Both the position numbers and the translations under genes were made by a program. A DNA stretch of 64,000 nucleotides, taken from NCBI GenBank assembly GCA_015680685.1, contig MNCI01007958.1:63903-127902 (forward strand), given 5' to 3'. This document shows, piece by piece, positions 23,977-38,900 of this stretch. This DNA comes from Gnetum montanum. Its lineage: Eukaryota; Streptophyta; Gnetopsida; Gnetales; Gnetaceae. Position 1 is the first letter of the stretch. The number at the start of each line of letters is the position of its first letter. Under the pieces are notes generated by a model, which worked only from the letters and a program-made list of their open reading frames with translations, was not told where the DNA came from and made no database searches.

Positions 23977-26900
23977 NAACCAACTGCTCCCCCTTCTGTT
24001 CTAGGGGTTGTGACGACTCTCCCCCCAAATCAACCCCTGAAATGTCCTCAACCCACATACCCCCCAACCCCTCCTATTCATCAAAATCCTCCAACCCCAT
24101 CGTGAGGTCCACCAATGTGGGTGGAACGCAATGTGACCTTTGTCAGCCATAAACAACCTAAACCAAGGAAGCCCTCAACAACAACCAAATCTCCCACCAC
24201 ACCACCCACCATAGGGCCAAGCTTAGGCCCAAGTTGGTACCCCTCCTCTGCTGAAGCAAAACAAGGAAAAAATGAGGAACGTTCACCGTATGCCCCCTGC
24301 AAAGGCAACACATAAGGCTGAAGTGCACTCCCAACAACTTCCAAACATTGCAGAGTGCACAAAAAAATGGTCCACTAGAATTGTTGCATCCTGCCAAAGC
24401 AACTCCAATTCCGACTTTGGAACTTGACCACTCCTAGTCTTAGGTATAGGCCCCAAAAAGAAATCCTAGAGGTCTTCTAATCCCCTCCCCCACAGCAACA
24501 CCTCCTTCCCCTCCGCCGACACACGCAAGTAACATGCAATGGCCTCCTTCATGATGTCGATGCACACCCCCCAAAATAGCATGATACCCCCCACCCAATT
24601 CGTATAGAATGTCCCATCCTCAAGGTCAGGGTCCCCTCGCAACAAACCCAACATGTCAGCCCACCCAACTCTAGCAACTAAACTCCAAAGAACCGGGTTC
24701 TCTCAATACTCCTCACAGGATGGCTCATAAGGGGGTGTAACACCCATAGCCAGATGCATTCCTTCCACAATCTTACGCCAATAGTCACAACCTGTGCCAA
24801 TGGTGGCGATAGCACCCCCTTGAAAACCTGGTAAAATTCCACATCCGCCAAAGCACCCACAAAATTGACATGGCACGGGAACCTCCATCAAATTGGGTCC
24901 CCAAATTAAGATTTGCAGCCTACCACACCCTCTTTGAAAAAGGACATCCCCAAATGAAATGGATGATGGTGTCCTCCCCAGCCATGTAGAGGGAACACGT
25001 GGCACTCACATTAATCCCCCGCCATAGTAATTTGTGCCTCACAAGGATAGCAGAATGATTAACCAGCCATATAAATGTTTTAATCTTTTCAAGGAGCCGA
25101 CTTCCACAACTGCTAACACCCCTAACCTCTGGATATTTATTTCGGACTAGCTATTTTGGTGGCACATTCAAAATCCCTACCATCATTACTTCCCACATAT
25201 GCAAGCACAAAGCCCACTAGATATGTGAATCATGCCTAGTGGCCTCCAATTGCTAGTATTTATTATGCATAATCATAATCCATTAATCCTAATGATGACC
25301 ATGTCTAAGCAATCGATTAAGAAGCCCCTGGCATCCCATCACAATGACGTCCTGGAACCAAAAGATGCCAAGCCCCCCAACGTTCTTAGGTCTAGCCATT
25401 GTGTCCCACCCAACTAGATGCAACCAACTACCCCCTTTTACCCCCCAACCAAGTAAAGTTCCAAACAAGTCAATCAACTTTCTATATGATATCAGTTGGA
25501 GGGAAGGCAACTGAAGTTGTGTACCGAGCTATGGAGGACAACACTGACTTAGCCAAAAGTAACCTCCCTGCCTAAGACAAAAACCAAGCCATGCAATGCC
25601 CAATCAGATCTTGCATCCTCCAAAGGAGACCCCCTACCACCCCCCACCCCGCAAAACACACGTCTTCAATGCCAATCGTACAAAGGAAGTCCAAGGTAAC
25701 AGTCATTTGTGGACCTTGGCAAAATCCCTAGCAGCTACACAATCCTCCCATAAACCTTAGCATCTATGTTTAGCAGGTGGACTGCCGACTTACCCTGACT
25801 GATCTCCAATCTGAGCTCCTCAGCCATATGTTAAAGTGACCTATTAATTGCAACCACCTGGGGCACTGCTGCCCAAGAAAACAGAATGGTGTCATCAACA
25901 TAATGTTCAACTATGCAATTGACACCCCCAATATTCAATTCTTTAAACCCCCTCCGCCATGCAATAGGTGTGTGTTGTGTCCATGACCAGAATAAACAGA
26001 TATGCTAACAAGGGGTCCCCCTAATGTAACCCCCTACTAGGGGAGGCAAACCCCCAAAGCCACCACTCCAAATCTAGGGAGAAAGCTCCTGACACCTAAA
26101 CATGTAAACAAAGAACCACAAAGTGTGGATGGAAACCTTTTCTTAGCACGATGTCCTAGAAGGCGCTCCACAACACCATTCGTAAGCTTTCATAATATCA
26201 AGCTTGAGGCGCATACCTGGGTATCAAGACGCACTCAAAGAATGCATCACTTCCTGTACCAAGATGATCTGATCTTGAATACACCTACCTTTGATGAATC
26301 CAACCTACTACTCTCCCACTAAATGTGACATCATGGGTCCCAATTGGGCCACCAGCATCTTTGTGAACAAGTGAAGCAAGGTGTTACACACCCCAATTAG
26401 TCAAAAATGGGTGGGACTCAGAGGGTTAGCCATCTTGGGGACAAGTACCAACCAAGAGCAATTGATCTCCCACTAGACTTGCCCCCAAAACAACATGGTG
26501 TTAAAAGCATCTAGTAGATTGTCCCCCAACACATCAATGAAGGTGCGAAAAAATTCCACCAACCAACCATCAAGACCAAGCGCCCTCTCCCCCTTTATAG
26601 AAGCAAGAGCCTACCCAATTCTTTCCAACTAAAAGGGGCCAGCAACCTCCAATTATCGTCCTCACTCAAGATTCTACCCAATACCGATAGAGAGAGGCAC
26701 AATTACCTTCCACTACCAAATACCCAACCAATAATCCATCATCACCTGGGCAATCTCTTGTTTCCCCTCCACCGTAGTGCCTAGTGCCTAGTGCCTGCAA
26801 CGGTGATATTATGTATCTATTTAGAGATCCACAAAGAAGAAACGAGTGTTCCTATTCCCCTCCCGAAGCCAACGCATCCACCCCTGTTCCCTCCAATAGA

Positions 26901-29900
26901 TTTCCTCCTTGTCTAGATTCTAGAGCTCTGCAAGCACCTCCCCCTTGCCATCTTCCAAATCATGGCTTTGTTCTTGCGTTGTCTAAATCACCGCTAATCA
27001 CTCCATCAGTTTACCATGGCAGGACCAAAAAGAGTACTTATCCTCGAACTTCAAATCCCTAATGCTCTGTTTCAGCAAAGTCAGGCCTTGCTTAAGAAAG
27101 TCCCTAGGATCAATGGGGAAGGGGTAATCCTTCTAAATTTCCTCTAACAACAGATTCAACAAAGGCTTCATCAACCAAAATCGTTCAAATCCGACTAGTG
27201 TCGACCACCCCCCCCCCCCCCCCCCCCCCGGGCAAATGCCAGGAGACCAACCTAGCACAACAAAGACATGTGATCAAAAGCCACATGCTCCTTTCCCAAA
27301 ACAATCACCCCCCAATCCATGAGGAGGCTTGACCCCACCCAAACTCTATCAATTTTTCATGATCTTGTCCTTGTCTTTCCTACGATTACACCAGGTGAAT
27401 TGGCAACCCTTGACGTCTATATCCACCAACCCATGAGTTTCAAGGAACCCAAGGAAAGATTGAGCCCTAAGAGGCTCCTAAGTTCATCAGACTTTTCCCA
27501 CATGTACAATCTCTAATTGAAGTCCTTGACCAGGATCCACTTCCCCCAATCCAAGATCAATGGAGCGATCATTTGCAATCCTCTAAGCAACTCCTCCCAC
27601 TGTTGGGCACCATAAAAGTTCGTGAGCCAGATTCCTATCTGACGGAAAAGAATAGTGATACTTCACATGGATGCATCAACCATTTCAAAAGGCCAACAAG
27701 AGAAAGAAGCCAACCCCCTAGCTCTATCCGAACAAGCCACAAATTGTGTTTGCCAACCCAACCAGCATAACCAATGGAATGTGCTATTGAAGTTCTATCT
27801 CTTGCAAACATACAACATCACAACATTCTCTGCGAACAATTTCCTTGAGGGTATTGCACTTGTAGGGGGTACCCTACCCCATGAGAGGATTCTCATGGTT
27901 TGCCAGAAGAGCACTTTTTGTACACTTCCTAGATGGTCTCTTGGACCCCTAGGTCAATTTCCCACTATCTTCTTCGTCCAGGACACAGGACCTAGTGGTC
28001 TACCAACCTTGCTCAAATCCAAGGAGACTGGAAAAGCCCCCTACAAAGAAGCACATCCCCCTCCCAAAAAAAAAACTCCAACACAGAAGGCATGTTCCCT
28101 AGAGGACAAACATCCAACCCCCTAGGTTCAAAGCCTTCAAAGGTCCCCACAGGGACCCAAATTCCCCCTGAGCAAGCAACCCAACATCACAACCTCCTTC
28201 TCTTCTTCCCCAGGCCCTATCTTCGTCTGCACCATCTCATCCCTAACAGGCAAGGCCAACATAGCCTTCGCCTTTCCACACACTCCACAATGAATCTGCA
28301 AGGTTCTCTGTGCCATAGGAGTCTCAGTCACCATAGTATCATATTCCACCTGAACCTTCTCCTCACCTATCAATAGGTCAAGGACAACCTCCTAGACCAA
28401 ATCCTTTGGCTCAAGGGACCTCCAAACACAGAAGCACGTGTATCCCACCCTCTTCAAGGATGCCATGGACTTATTAAATGAAATGAACTTCCCAAAGAAA
28501 CCTATCAACACCTACAGGAAGGCCAATGTCCACATCTCCTAAGGAATCCTCGAGACTTGGATCCAAACCAAAGCCCTATAGAACAAATTAGGATCCTGAT
28601 GTGCCCCAGGGCACCACTAGGTCAAGGCCAACCCCAAGGCCTTGAAAAACCAAGGCCCTCCCAAAAGAACCCTATCCCTATCAGACTCTGTCTAGAGAAT
28701 AAACAATAATAGATTCTCATGGAGGCTACAAACCACTAGCGAACAAAAATTCCACTACTCCACAACCCATTTCCTAATCACCTCTAGTTTAGGGCTAGCG
28801 CCAACCGAAACAAACTTCCCAGTAAGACTGTGTTCCAAGGTTCAGATCCCCTCACTAGGAATGGTCTTAATCCGCAACCTCATGGAACCCTCCCCCTAAA
28901 CACAAGCCTCAATACCCCCAACCTTAGGGCCCCAGACAAAGTGAGCTCCTCCACGACCCCTAGACCCAGAACTCCCACCAACACACCCCACCGTTGCTGA
29001 AGTAGAAGCCCCCGCCGATACTTGCTCTTTGCCCACTATGCCCCCAACACCAGAATCCCCACCTACACTACCTGCTGCACCCAATCCCACCCCATCTTTG
29101 CCTCTCGCACTAGAGACTCCTTGCACACCAAAATCACCCTCGCTCTCACTCTTGTTCCTGCTCATTGTTGGACCCTCATTCAATTTATTTTTACAAGTTA
29201 ATCAATACTTAGATAAAGTTTAATAATTACAAATGACACCAACATGTAGGTTCACTAACCCAAACACACAAAGAAGATTTTCTGATTGAGTTAGAGTTTA
29301 TCAAGACACTAGTTCTAGCTTGCAACTAGAGAATCAAAGTGCATAACAAGTATAAGGGAGAATTAAAGATGGTCATGTTGCACCAAGGAAAGACAAAATT
29401 CAAAGAAAATGATCAACTACATCCACTGCACAAGGATCCCATGTATGGGATAGATCAAAATGGCCAAGGGGCTCTAGAATTAAGTTATTCCCTAAAGGTA
29501 AGGCATAGCTAAGCTTATGACTTGATTGTAAAGCTTTGATCTATAGACTATGTATACTTAAATAGATGCACATGTTTACAAAGGCCTTTAAAACAAAAGA
29601 TTTTGACTTCATGGGGCTCGAAGACAAGCAAAAGATACAAGTGAAGAAGTGCAACAGTGGTCAATAGGTGCAAAGGAAATCTAGTACGTTCCCTTGTTTG
29701 AAAAGGCAATGTTGACTACATTGTTCAAGCTAAGGAGCCCTCCAATAGAAAGAATAGACTACATCGGGGTACTTAGGAGTTACTCTAGCAAACAACAACT
29801 CTTTATCCTACACATAAAGAACGAGGTGCTGCTGAAAAAGTGAGCTAACGTCAATATGTCTAAGCCGGACAATGCTAAGTGGAAGATGGCATTACACTAG

Positions 29901-32900
29901 ATTTAGTATGGCAAGAATGACTCGTGGTGAGGTTATGGTAGAAATAACTTGAGCTAGAAAAACAACTTCAGGATGAAAATTGCAAATAGCTCTAGCCCTA
30001 AAATGGGTAGAGAAAGTAGGGAAAATGAAGTTTATCCTCTGGACAACATGATTGTAGGTTTACAAACATCAAGTACATCCAAAGTGGTCATTTGATCATA
30101 TTTTATCATGATCTAATTGCAATTATATCCTTTGCATGAAAAAAGAAATGATGTAACAAGAAGTTTCTAAATCCTTGTTTCATTTCTTATTATTCTTGCT
30201 TTTCTTATCTTCTATTTAAGTTATATTTTAAGAGAATAAGTAGATGTTCATGCAGTATGAGTTAAGAATTAAAGTTTTCCTACCTTTACTTAGGTATGAG
30301 AGTGCATGAAATGTGCACAGTGTAACCCTAATTAGAACTTGTGATTGGTAGTTGGTAGATCTCAAATTCACTCCTTGTTATCAATATACAATAGAGCAGT
30401 GAGAGATTTGAGAGTTCTGCTCTTCACATATTTCTAAGTAATTTATATATTTTTCATTGCAGGATAAATTCACTCCTTGTTATCAATATACAATAGAGCA
30501 GTGAGAGATTTGAGAGTTCTGCTCTTCACATATTTCTAAGTAATTTATATATTTTTCATTGCAGGATATGTGGAAAAACCTTAAATAAAAACAAAAAAAA
30601 GAACTTAAAACATATGAGCATGGAGGAAAACCCCTAATGTAGATTAGTTGGAGGACTAACAAAAGCTTAGGAAGGTAGTTTATCACGTTCTCAAATAGTG
30701 TCATTTTGTAACAAATGTTGTAATTATTATTAAAAGACTCTTAATAAAATAACAAATTGTAAGTACGATCATGTCTCTTAAAAGAACCTTCAAGGGTTTG
30801 GCTAACAATATTCATGCTCCTGACTTAAGGGTTATGTCAACATAGAGTTGCAAAGCCAGTAATGACAAGTAACAAGAATTAGATGAAGCAAGATAGAAAG
30901 GGAGTTGGCCACCCCTTCTGGTCAAGTCTTGACCTAATCATGGTGCCAGTGTTGGATCAACTCTAAAGGATACATCCTAAATGAAGACAACCCTGGGAAC
31001 CCCTTAGAGCATTGCCCTAAATACATTTATTTATTTCCAATTTTTGTACTAGTCAAGTTATTTTCCCTTTTCCTTCTGCATTCTCCTTGGTTGTGTCCCA
31101 TGCATAATGTTAAATATAGTGTACATTTAACATTTCTCGTGGCATCTAGGGACAAGATGTCAAGTTATGCCTTTCAACCAAAGCCTTCTACCTCACACTG
31201 ATGAGTTACCATTATGAAATAATGTATATGCATGTGTTATAAAAATGCAACCAAGAGCTAATTTAGCAAGGGAAAATTTCAGACAACATTTGATACAGTA
31301 AGAACCAACACATCTCAGATTTTTATTTCATAAATTCAGGCATGATTTGGTACGAATAATTCAATAGTAGTGGAGGCACATTAGGAACATAGGATTTGGG
31401 ATTTGATTAATGTTTCATGTTCATTTACAGGGCATGCATAGACACGAGATAAATTTAGCATTTAATGCTTCCTAGTCATTCATATCTCATCTTAGTAGAA
31501 CTCCAGCGTATAATCCAATGATGCTTAGATATGCATTGAATAATGTTAGTATAATCTGCATCCAAATGCCAATTTCCATACCAGAAGATAAAAACAAAAA
31601 GTCTGATACGTTAACCAACTCCATGCTGTGAATGGAAAATTAAAAGCTTACAACTCTCTAAAGCAACCCCCTTCCCCAAACTAAAAATGATCAAGCACAT
31701 TTACAAGTATGCATTTTTCAAAAATCGAATCTTCAAAAATTTAACAAATTGTCATATGGAAAAATCATATTACAATTTCAAACCTGAAAATAGAAGCCAC
31801 TTCCACTACAACAAATGCTGAAGAAAATGCCAACAGGAATAGGAATCCTAGAATTCCCTTGCTCTGAAAGGATAAACCCCATTTTTGAAAGTGCAGCAGA
31901 GAATCTGCAATTCGGTTTAAGGAAGATAGTAAGTTTTATAGGTAAATAAGACAAACTTTTGGAAACTGTGAATTTATTTAGCTCCTATCTGGGCAGTCAG
32001 CTGAGGTTACGTAAAACATAAAGAATTTTAACCTTGATTCATCATCATCAAAGCATTATTCCATCTAGTTGGGTAATATAATTTTTGTTATTCATGTCTA
32101 TCAAACCCCAATCATTCTATAATCAGATGGAGTACATAGATCATCTCTTTTGAGGATGAAAACCACCCTAGGGCTATTGATATCCCTACAAAGTTGTCCC
32201 CATTTAAGCATAAGATGAACATCAAGAAGCTTGTCTTATAACAAATCAAAAAATTCTTTAAAGAACTCAACTGACCATCTGTCTGGCCCTAGCGCTTTCC
32301 CATTCTTCATGGAGGAGATGGCCCTCCACAACTCATACTGATCAGCAACATGTTACTTTCATACTGATCCAGCTGGTTTTGAATTTCAATTGAAATAGGC
32401 TTAGTGCCACATTTCTTCCATATTTTTTCCAAAAGGATTCTAATTCAATGGCAATCCTGCCTTCTTTTTGTGATGATCTTATCTCTAACTTTAAGGATAT
32501 GATTTTTCTTGGTCCCTCTTTAGGGTTTTGCAACAGCATGGAAAATTTTGGTGTTGCAGTCTTCCTCCCGAAGCCATGTCACACAAGCCCGTTGCTTCCA
32601 GTACAGCTCCTCATCAAAATAAATTTCTTGTAGCACCGAAAGGATCATTGCCTCCTCGGACATCCTCACTCTGTTCTTGCAAAAGCTAGAGAACGTGCAA
32701 CTTTTGGGTGTGAACCCATTGTTGCTTCTGGAATTTCAATGGGTAATTTTTTTCATTTGGTGACCATCTTTTAATGAATCTGTGGACTCTTCACAACCCA
32801 TTTCTCAGGAAATCCCTTGCATCCAAGTGTGAGGGATACTCCTACTAAATTCTTTACATTTCTTCCCTTAGAGAAGGTCTTTCCAACCAAAATCTTTCTA

Positions 32901-35900
32901 CCTAAAAGGGGAGATTCTACCCCATAAGGATTCCATTGAGAGCAGCAATGAGCAGTGATCAAACACTCTTCATTCCAAGGCTGATAAGAAGAAATTAGCA
33001 CTGCTCATCACATCAGCAGCCACCCAAGCCCAATCAATTCATATCATGACACACTTAGCTCCCTTCCTCCAATTACTCCACGTGAAATCACATCTATGGA
33101 GTTGAAGATCAATCAAGGAAAAGCCATCCAAGAACCGAAGCATTTCTTTAGCGCCAGTAAGAGGGTTGGGATCTCCCCCACACTTCTCCAAGTCAAAAAG
33201 TCAATTGAAATCTCCCAATATTATTCACTTTCTCCTACCTGAACCACTTGAGCAACCATTCTTAGTTGGGTCACTTGATCTTCAACTCCCTGCAGCCCAT
33301 AGAAATTGGTAAGCTATAGGTCATCAATCTAATCATATACTATCTAAACCCAATTTGATTCTAATAAAACATGCAACTTGTATCAAGAGACAATAGCCAA
33401 ACCCCCAGCCAACCCTTCAGAAAAGACTAAGTAGGAATGCTAGCTAGACCAACACAAGAGGTCACCATAATGCCTCACCACCTTTGCCTCATGCAGAAAT
33501 GTCATATCACAACCATTACCCATAAATAAATCTGTAAGGGTATTTCTTGTATACGGGGCAACCAGTCCTTGACAGTTCCATGAAATGATTCTCACGGCCT
33601 GCTATGAGATCTTTTATGGTAGATCTACTTGAGAGTCTCCTGTTTTGCCAAATCAATATCTTCTTGTGCATCTCTCTACCTAACCAACATACCTAGAGGT
33701 TGTCCATTCTTCCTTTCAACATCCACTTCATGAGCCTCCAAAGATGGCTTGAGGAGCTGACACTTCAGGAGGCTAGAGGTCAAACCCCTAAACAGCAACA
33801 CCCATGGGCCATGAGGAGGCAGCTCAAGAGCCACCCTCATCACCACGAAAGTAACTGTGGCTCTAAGGGCCTCCTGTTCTCGAAGCACATTCAGATTATC
33901 AGGTTTATGAAAGGCAAAGAACAGCCTTCCTACTTTTCACCTTCATTCCATACCGGAACTTCAACTGTAGCATTCTGTTCATTATTCACAAGAGGTGATA
34001 TCATGTTATCCTCCAATTCTTGTACTTCTTCTGCTAAAACTTTGAAATGACCTTTGAGATTGGGATATTTTCTTATCCAACGGTTTCTTAATAGCTTGAA
34101 CCTAAGCTCTATTGCCAACGACCATAACCCAGGAAGAACCAAGTTATGACACATTAGCACTACTAGTCTCAGGAGGAACATATGCTTGATTAGCTCCAAA
34201 TTTCATTTGTGCCCGACATTCATCCATGTGATGGTTCTGCTTGACACAAAACTGACACCCTTTTGCATCCAAGTGTGCATTTCTCTGACCAGTCTGTTGC
34301 TTCATTTCTGCATGATCCACTCACATGTTCTCAAACTCGACTCTTAGAGACTCAGTGCCCCTAGTAGTCTCAAATAGAATTTTTGACATTAGTGAAGTTG
34401 CCTTGAGGTTTCTCCAAACACGAAAACACACAAAAATCCATCCTAAATCAATCAATTGTAAATCTATCAAGAGAAATGAACTCACCAAAGAACCTAGTGA
34501 GAGTTTGGAGAAACTAGACATTCTAGCTCTTCCAAGGTAAACCGTAAATCCTAACCTATAAAAGAGCATAATCAAACAAATTTGCATCATGATGAGCGCC
34601 TGGCCTTCAATATGTCAAAGCAAGGCCCCTAGCTCCAAAGAACCAAGGCCCTCCTTGCAACATCAGAAAAAGTGAAAAGCAAAAAATCACCTATCAAAGC
34701 CAAAATATTCACCGCAATCTTCTATATAGCAACAGCCCATTTTGTTTCCAAGGTTTTTGCTGGATTGCCTGAAGCACAAGAGGAAGGGGCGGCACCTGAG
34801 GCTGATTCTTGCATTGTGGAGATGCAAAACGCCGGTGGTGCTTGAGGAAGGCAGGCTGTTGAAGCTGGTGTATGTTGGAAGATGGACAAGGGCTACGCTG
34901 GAAGATCAAGCATCAACATCAAGACAAGAGCAACAAGAGAGTCATGATTCCAGGATGGGAATAGGACCAAGTGATTCGAGGGAATGGTAGGAGCCAAGGA
35001 GTTGGACGATTCCTGTGACGCCGACGAAGCTCCAAGCAATGATAGAGAAGGCAAGTAAGATTGTGTTGAAGTAAGATTGCAGCCAACAATGCAAGGGCTG
35101 AAGAGAGGGCTCTGTGGGAGACAAGTTGGATGCAATGGGAGGAAGATATCCGGTGAATTGCAAACCTAGCTAAGCAACAACATATGGAACTGCGATTTGA
35201 GAGCTTTGGAACGATGGAGCAGGAGCAGGAGCAACCACAGGAGCAAGAGCAAGAGCAGTCGTAGGAGCAACCACAAGAGCAGCTCTAGGAGCGGTCACAA
35301 GAGCCCCGACAAGCGCAGCCACAGGCGGAAAGCAACGGAGCACCAACGGGTATCGACGGGGGGCAGAGGAATAGAGGGACAGAAGCACAACCAGACGGAG
35401 GAGCGGGTAAATGCGATGGACTAGCCCACGGGGAAGATGGGGGGCCTGTGCCCGGTGGCAACATCGAGGCCCACTCCTGGGCTGATCATACCCTACGCCT
35501 CCGGGTCAACAAGCCCCCACTTGAGGGAGTCCGCACCATGCAACAGAGTCTCATTGGCCGCTTTGTGTCCCGTTGCGCCCGCCCGCGGCTGGATTTAATC
35601 CGCTGGTGGGCACAAGAACAGTGGAAGCTGGGCACAGTGGGTGTTCAGAGTCTGTCTGAGGACCTACTCCTGTTCATTTTCCCATCTCAACAAGCCAAGG
35701 ACTCCATGTTGCTTGGAGGCCCGTGGTTTTACGGGGCTCGGGGGCTAGCTCTAACCCCTTGGCGCCCTGGGGCCCATTGCGAGCCCAACCAGTTTGCCCG
35801 GGCCCCAATATGGATGCGGGTATCCGAGATTCCATGGGAACTCTGGAATCTAGAGTTCCTGAAGAACATCGCGAGGTTCTTTGGAGAATTCATTGCTTTC

Positions 35901-38900
35901 AACCGTGTCACGCAGTCGATGGAACGAATGGGTTTCGCCCACTTCTACGTATGGTGTAGGTTGTCGGAGAAGGACCTCATCCGGGAGGTCATGTTGGAGC
36001 TCCCTAGTGGGGAGGAAAACCTTCAGATCGAATTCGAGAACCTGGAAGCTGCACCAGGCCCCAAACGCAGAGCGACAGCCCAAGAGGGCAAAACCGACGG
36101 TTGCGCGTGTTGCAGGAAACCCAGACACCAGGAGGCGAACTATCGAATCCAAAAAACGCGGCCACTACGGCCAAGAGACCAAGCCCGACAGCTATTCGAG
36201 GGGGGCGCCTGGGTCACAATGGGTCGCAAGGGCCAACTGCACCCATCGTCCGACTAGCTGCCCCACCAATGCACCCACAAGAAACACCCCCTANTTCGGT
36301 AGGCAAACAGGCAATTATCGCATGTCAGGAGGAAGAAAATTATTGAACATTTAGAAATAATGCCATGCGCGAGATGATTATACTTCGAACAAATTTCCTT
36401 TTTTAAAAAAAGAACAGCTTTTATGCTATGGACAATGGAACTATATACTTAGAGCTATCCTCTTTTAATTATCCCAGTATAGAATAACTACGGGAATTTC
36501 TAAATGTAACAAAAGATACCCGTTTCAAAAAACACATTTACATGCCAAGTTTTTTTAAAAAAAATTCATGCATTCATGAAACAAAGTCTAAAGAAATAAT
36601 ACCCAAACAAAACACCAGATTCAAGTCCAATTATTATTTCCTCCATAACCTCAATTTGGCTCTGCAAAAAAACTACCCACTTTTATAAATATTTGCGTTA
36701 AGGTAAAAATTAAATAATAAACAAATGCAAGAAAGGAGTTAAGAACACCAACAAAGTCTGGACCACGATATTGATGTTTACGAATATGAAGCCATCCATT
36801 AAGAACGCCCTGCACATTTGATGGTCTTTGTTAAATAGTATTTTATTGACTATCTTAAAAAAAACTAGTTTCAGTTCCATTAAGAATTACTCGGTAATTA
36901 AATAACAATAAACTGCTATTTAAAATGCAATGTAGTAGGAGTATTTGAATATAGTACCCCGCTATTGTACATTTGACCATAATACTATATATTGTTCTAT
37001 ACTATTGTTTAGACTTGAAATTGGTTTGAAGCTTACATATGCTTGGAGATGTGCTCTGTGCTTGTATATCAATTTGATAAATTTTATTTCGATGGTTTAA
37101 CCAAATTTACTATTTATTAGCAAATATTTTCTAATTATTTACTATTTAGAGATAGAAAAATATATTATTTTGATTAGATGTGAATGATAAAGTGTAACAC
37201 TGCAAAATAATATTTTGAAATTAATGGAAATGCAATTCATGGTTTATTTGGGCCTGTTATTGGAATTTTAATTTATCAAATATTTTAAATAAATAAAATA
37301 CATTAAAAATTCAAAGTTGTAGGATTGTGTTCAAATTTGGTGAACTAACTGAGTATACATATATAATTAGGTTCTCAATTTGACTGCTGAAAATTGAGAT
37401 TTTAATGTTAAATGGTTTAATTATTTGCTTAAAATATTAATTTTTTACCAAGGTAACTATAGCATTTCTATGTTCATCTTAACCAGTTTAACATGGGTTA
37501 AATATAATATGTGAAAAGTTTATTATCAATATCTTTTGCTAACCAAAATATGAATTTTGTCTAATCTAGACAAGGACAAAAATAAATTAGAAAGCTCTTA
37601 CCCTTATAAAGTTAAAAGGACTTTAAAAATTTAACAAGGTGGGTCACAAGTAAAAATTCAACAAGAAAAACAAATAGGATGATGATTTATGCTTGATGTT
37701 ACTTTTGGACATGCAGATGATTACATTTATTATTAATATGCATACTCACAATTTCATATTAATGGTTTAAAAAGGATAAAAGACTCAATTTCTTATGGAC
37801 TTATGGTGTCACTCTCACATCCACTTACTCATGACTTTGCTTGTCTAAGCTAAGTGATCCCCACATTATGAGTAAAAACTGGAGATTTTTGGAAGATGGG
37901 TTGTCTAGTCTTTGCCCATTGTATAAACTTTTGTGCACAAGTCTTTTATCCAAGCCTTAAAGTCTCCATCCAATGAATAGTGGGGGGTGTGCTCTTGTTA
38001 GCCACCCAAAGCATGATTAATATCACAAAAGCTATGTACATTCCCACAAGGCATAAGAGAAATAGTCGTATCAAACAACTTGATATGAACAATATTCTGA
38101 AATTTGGAGGATATAATGCATATTTGCAACAGCCCCTTCAAACTTTCTATGATTTCTGTGCCCTACAAAATATCAAGAATGATTGGCAAAAATTAAAGTT
38201 GTTCCCAAGAACACTCATCAAAGAAACAAAGAGCTCGTATAAATCAGCAAAACCAAAATCAATTTGAAAATAGAGTACAATGCTAGAATTGTTTAATGAT
38301 TAGTACCAAACCTATTCAAAGGCATCAAACCTAAGAAAGCAAATCCAAGGATGGAAACAAGGGATCCATGAATCCCTTGATGCAACCACAGGCAAGTATT
38401 ATTCACTCTTACACAAATGCCCAGGGCATGACTTCTCACAAAGGAAATAGCCAAGACACACAATTCATGGGTTAAGAAATAAAACAAGAGAGACCCTTAG
38501 TGTATACAACCAAGAAAAATTATCAAAAATGACTACCCATCACATACAAAGGCTAATCATTTGTTAAGACTAAGATGGGAACCAAATGATGATGGTGAAC
38601 TAGTGCTAGACCAATTTCTTGATGAATTATTATTAGCAAAGTCCACACTAGTTGTAGATTTGGCAACCAAGTCTTGGTTAATAGATTATATGGCTTATCT
38701 AACTTCACAAGCAATTCCTACTGAATGGGATAAAAAGCAAAAAAAGTAGTTTATTCATCAAGTAAAACAATTCATTGAAATTTATGGTAAGCTCTAGAAG
38801 ATTTGTGCTAATGGACTAATTCGATGGTGTGTCCTAGAAGAAAGTCAAAAGTGAGTCCTACAAGATGCACACAAAGGACCATGTGATGGCCATTACGCAA

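Larger units (their letters stand above)
22871..29195 (-). mobile_element. L1-b: near-full-length broken L1 LINE
   Basis: On the minus strand the order is ORF1 (29183 to 27893), endonuclease, reverse transcriptase with a YVDD motif at 25891-25902, thumb, zinc-binding domain (about 25100-24890), ORF2 extension block 1 and block 2 (24790-24230), coiled coil and [10 protein letters not shown] tail (23900-23300), and a 3' end carrying (AAT)n instead of poly-A (22871-22899 on the plus strand as ATT). Frames are riddled with stops, and two C-homopolymers (23947-23976 followed by N, and 27208-27229) interrupt it. It is the most complete example of the family in the window. No target duplication was found. 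Confidence 0.8.

Noticed and set aside
38293-38487. Hydrophobic 64-codon minus-strand frame as an additional transporter exon
   Set aside because: It lies between exons that already join perfectly in phase, and its sequence does not match the family.
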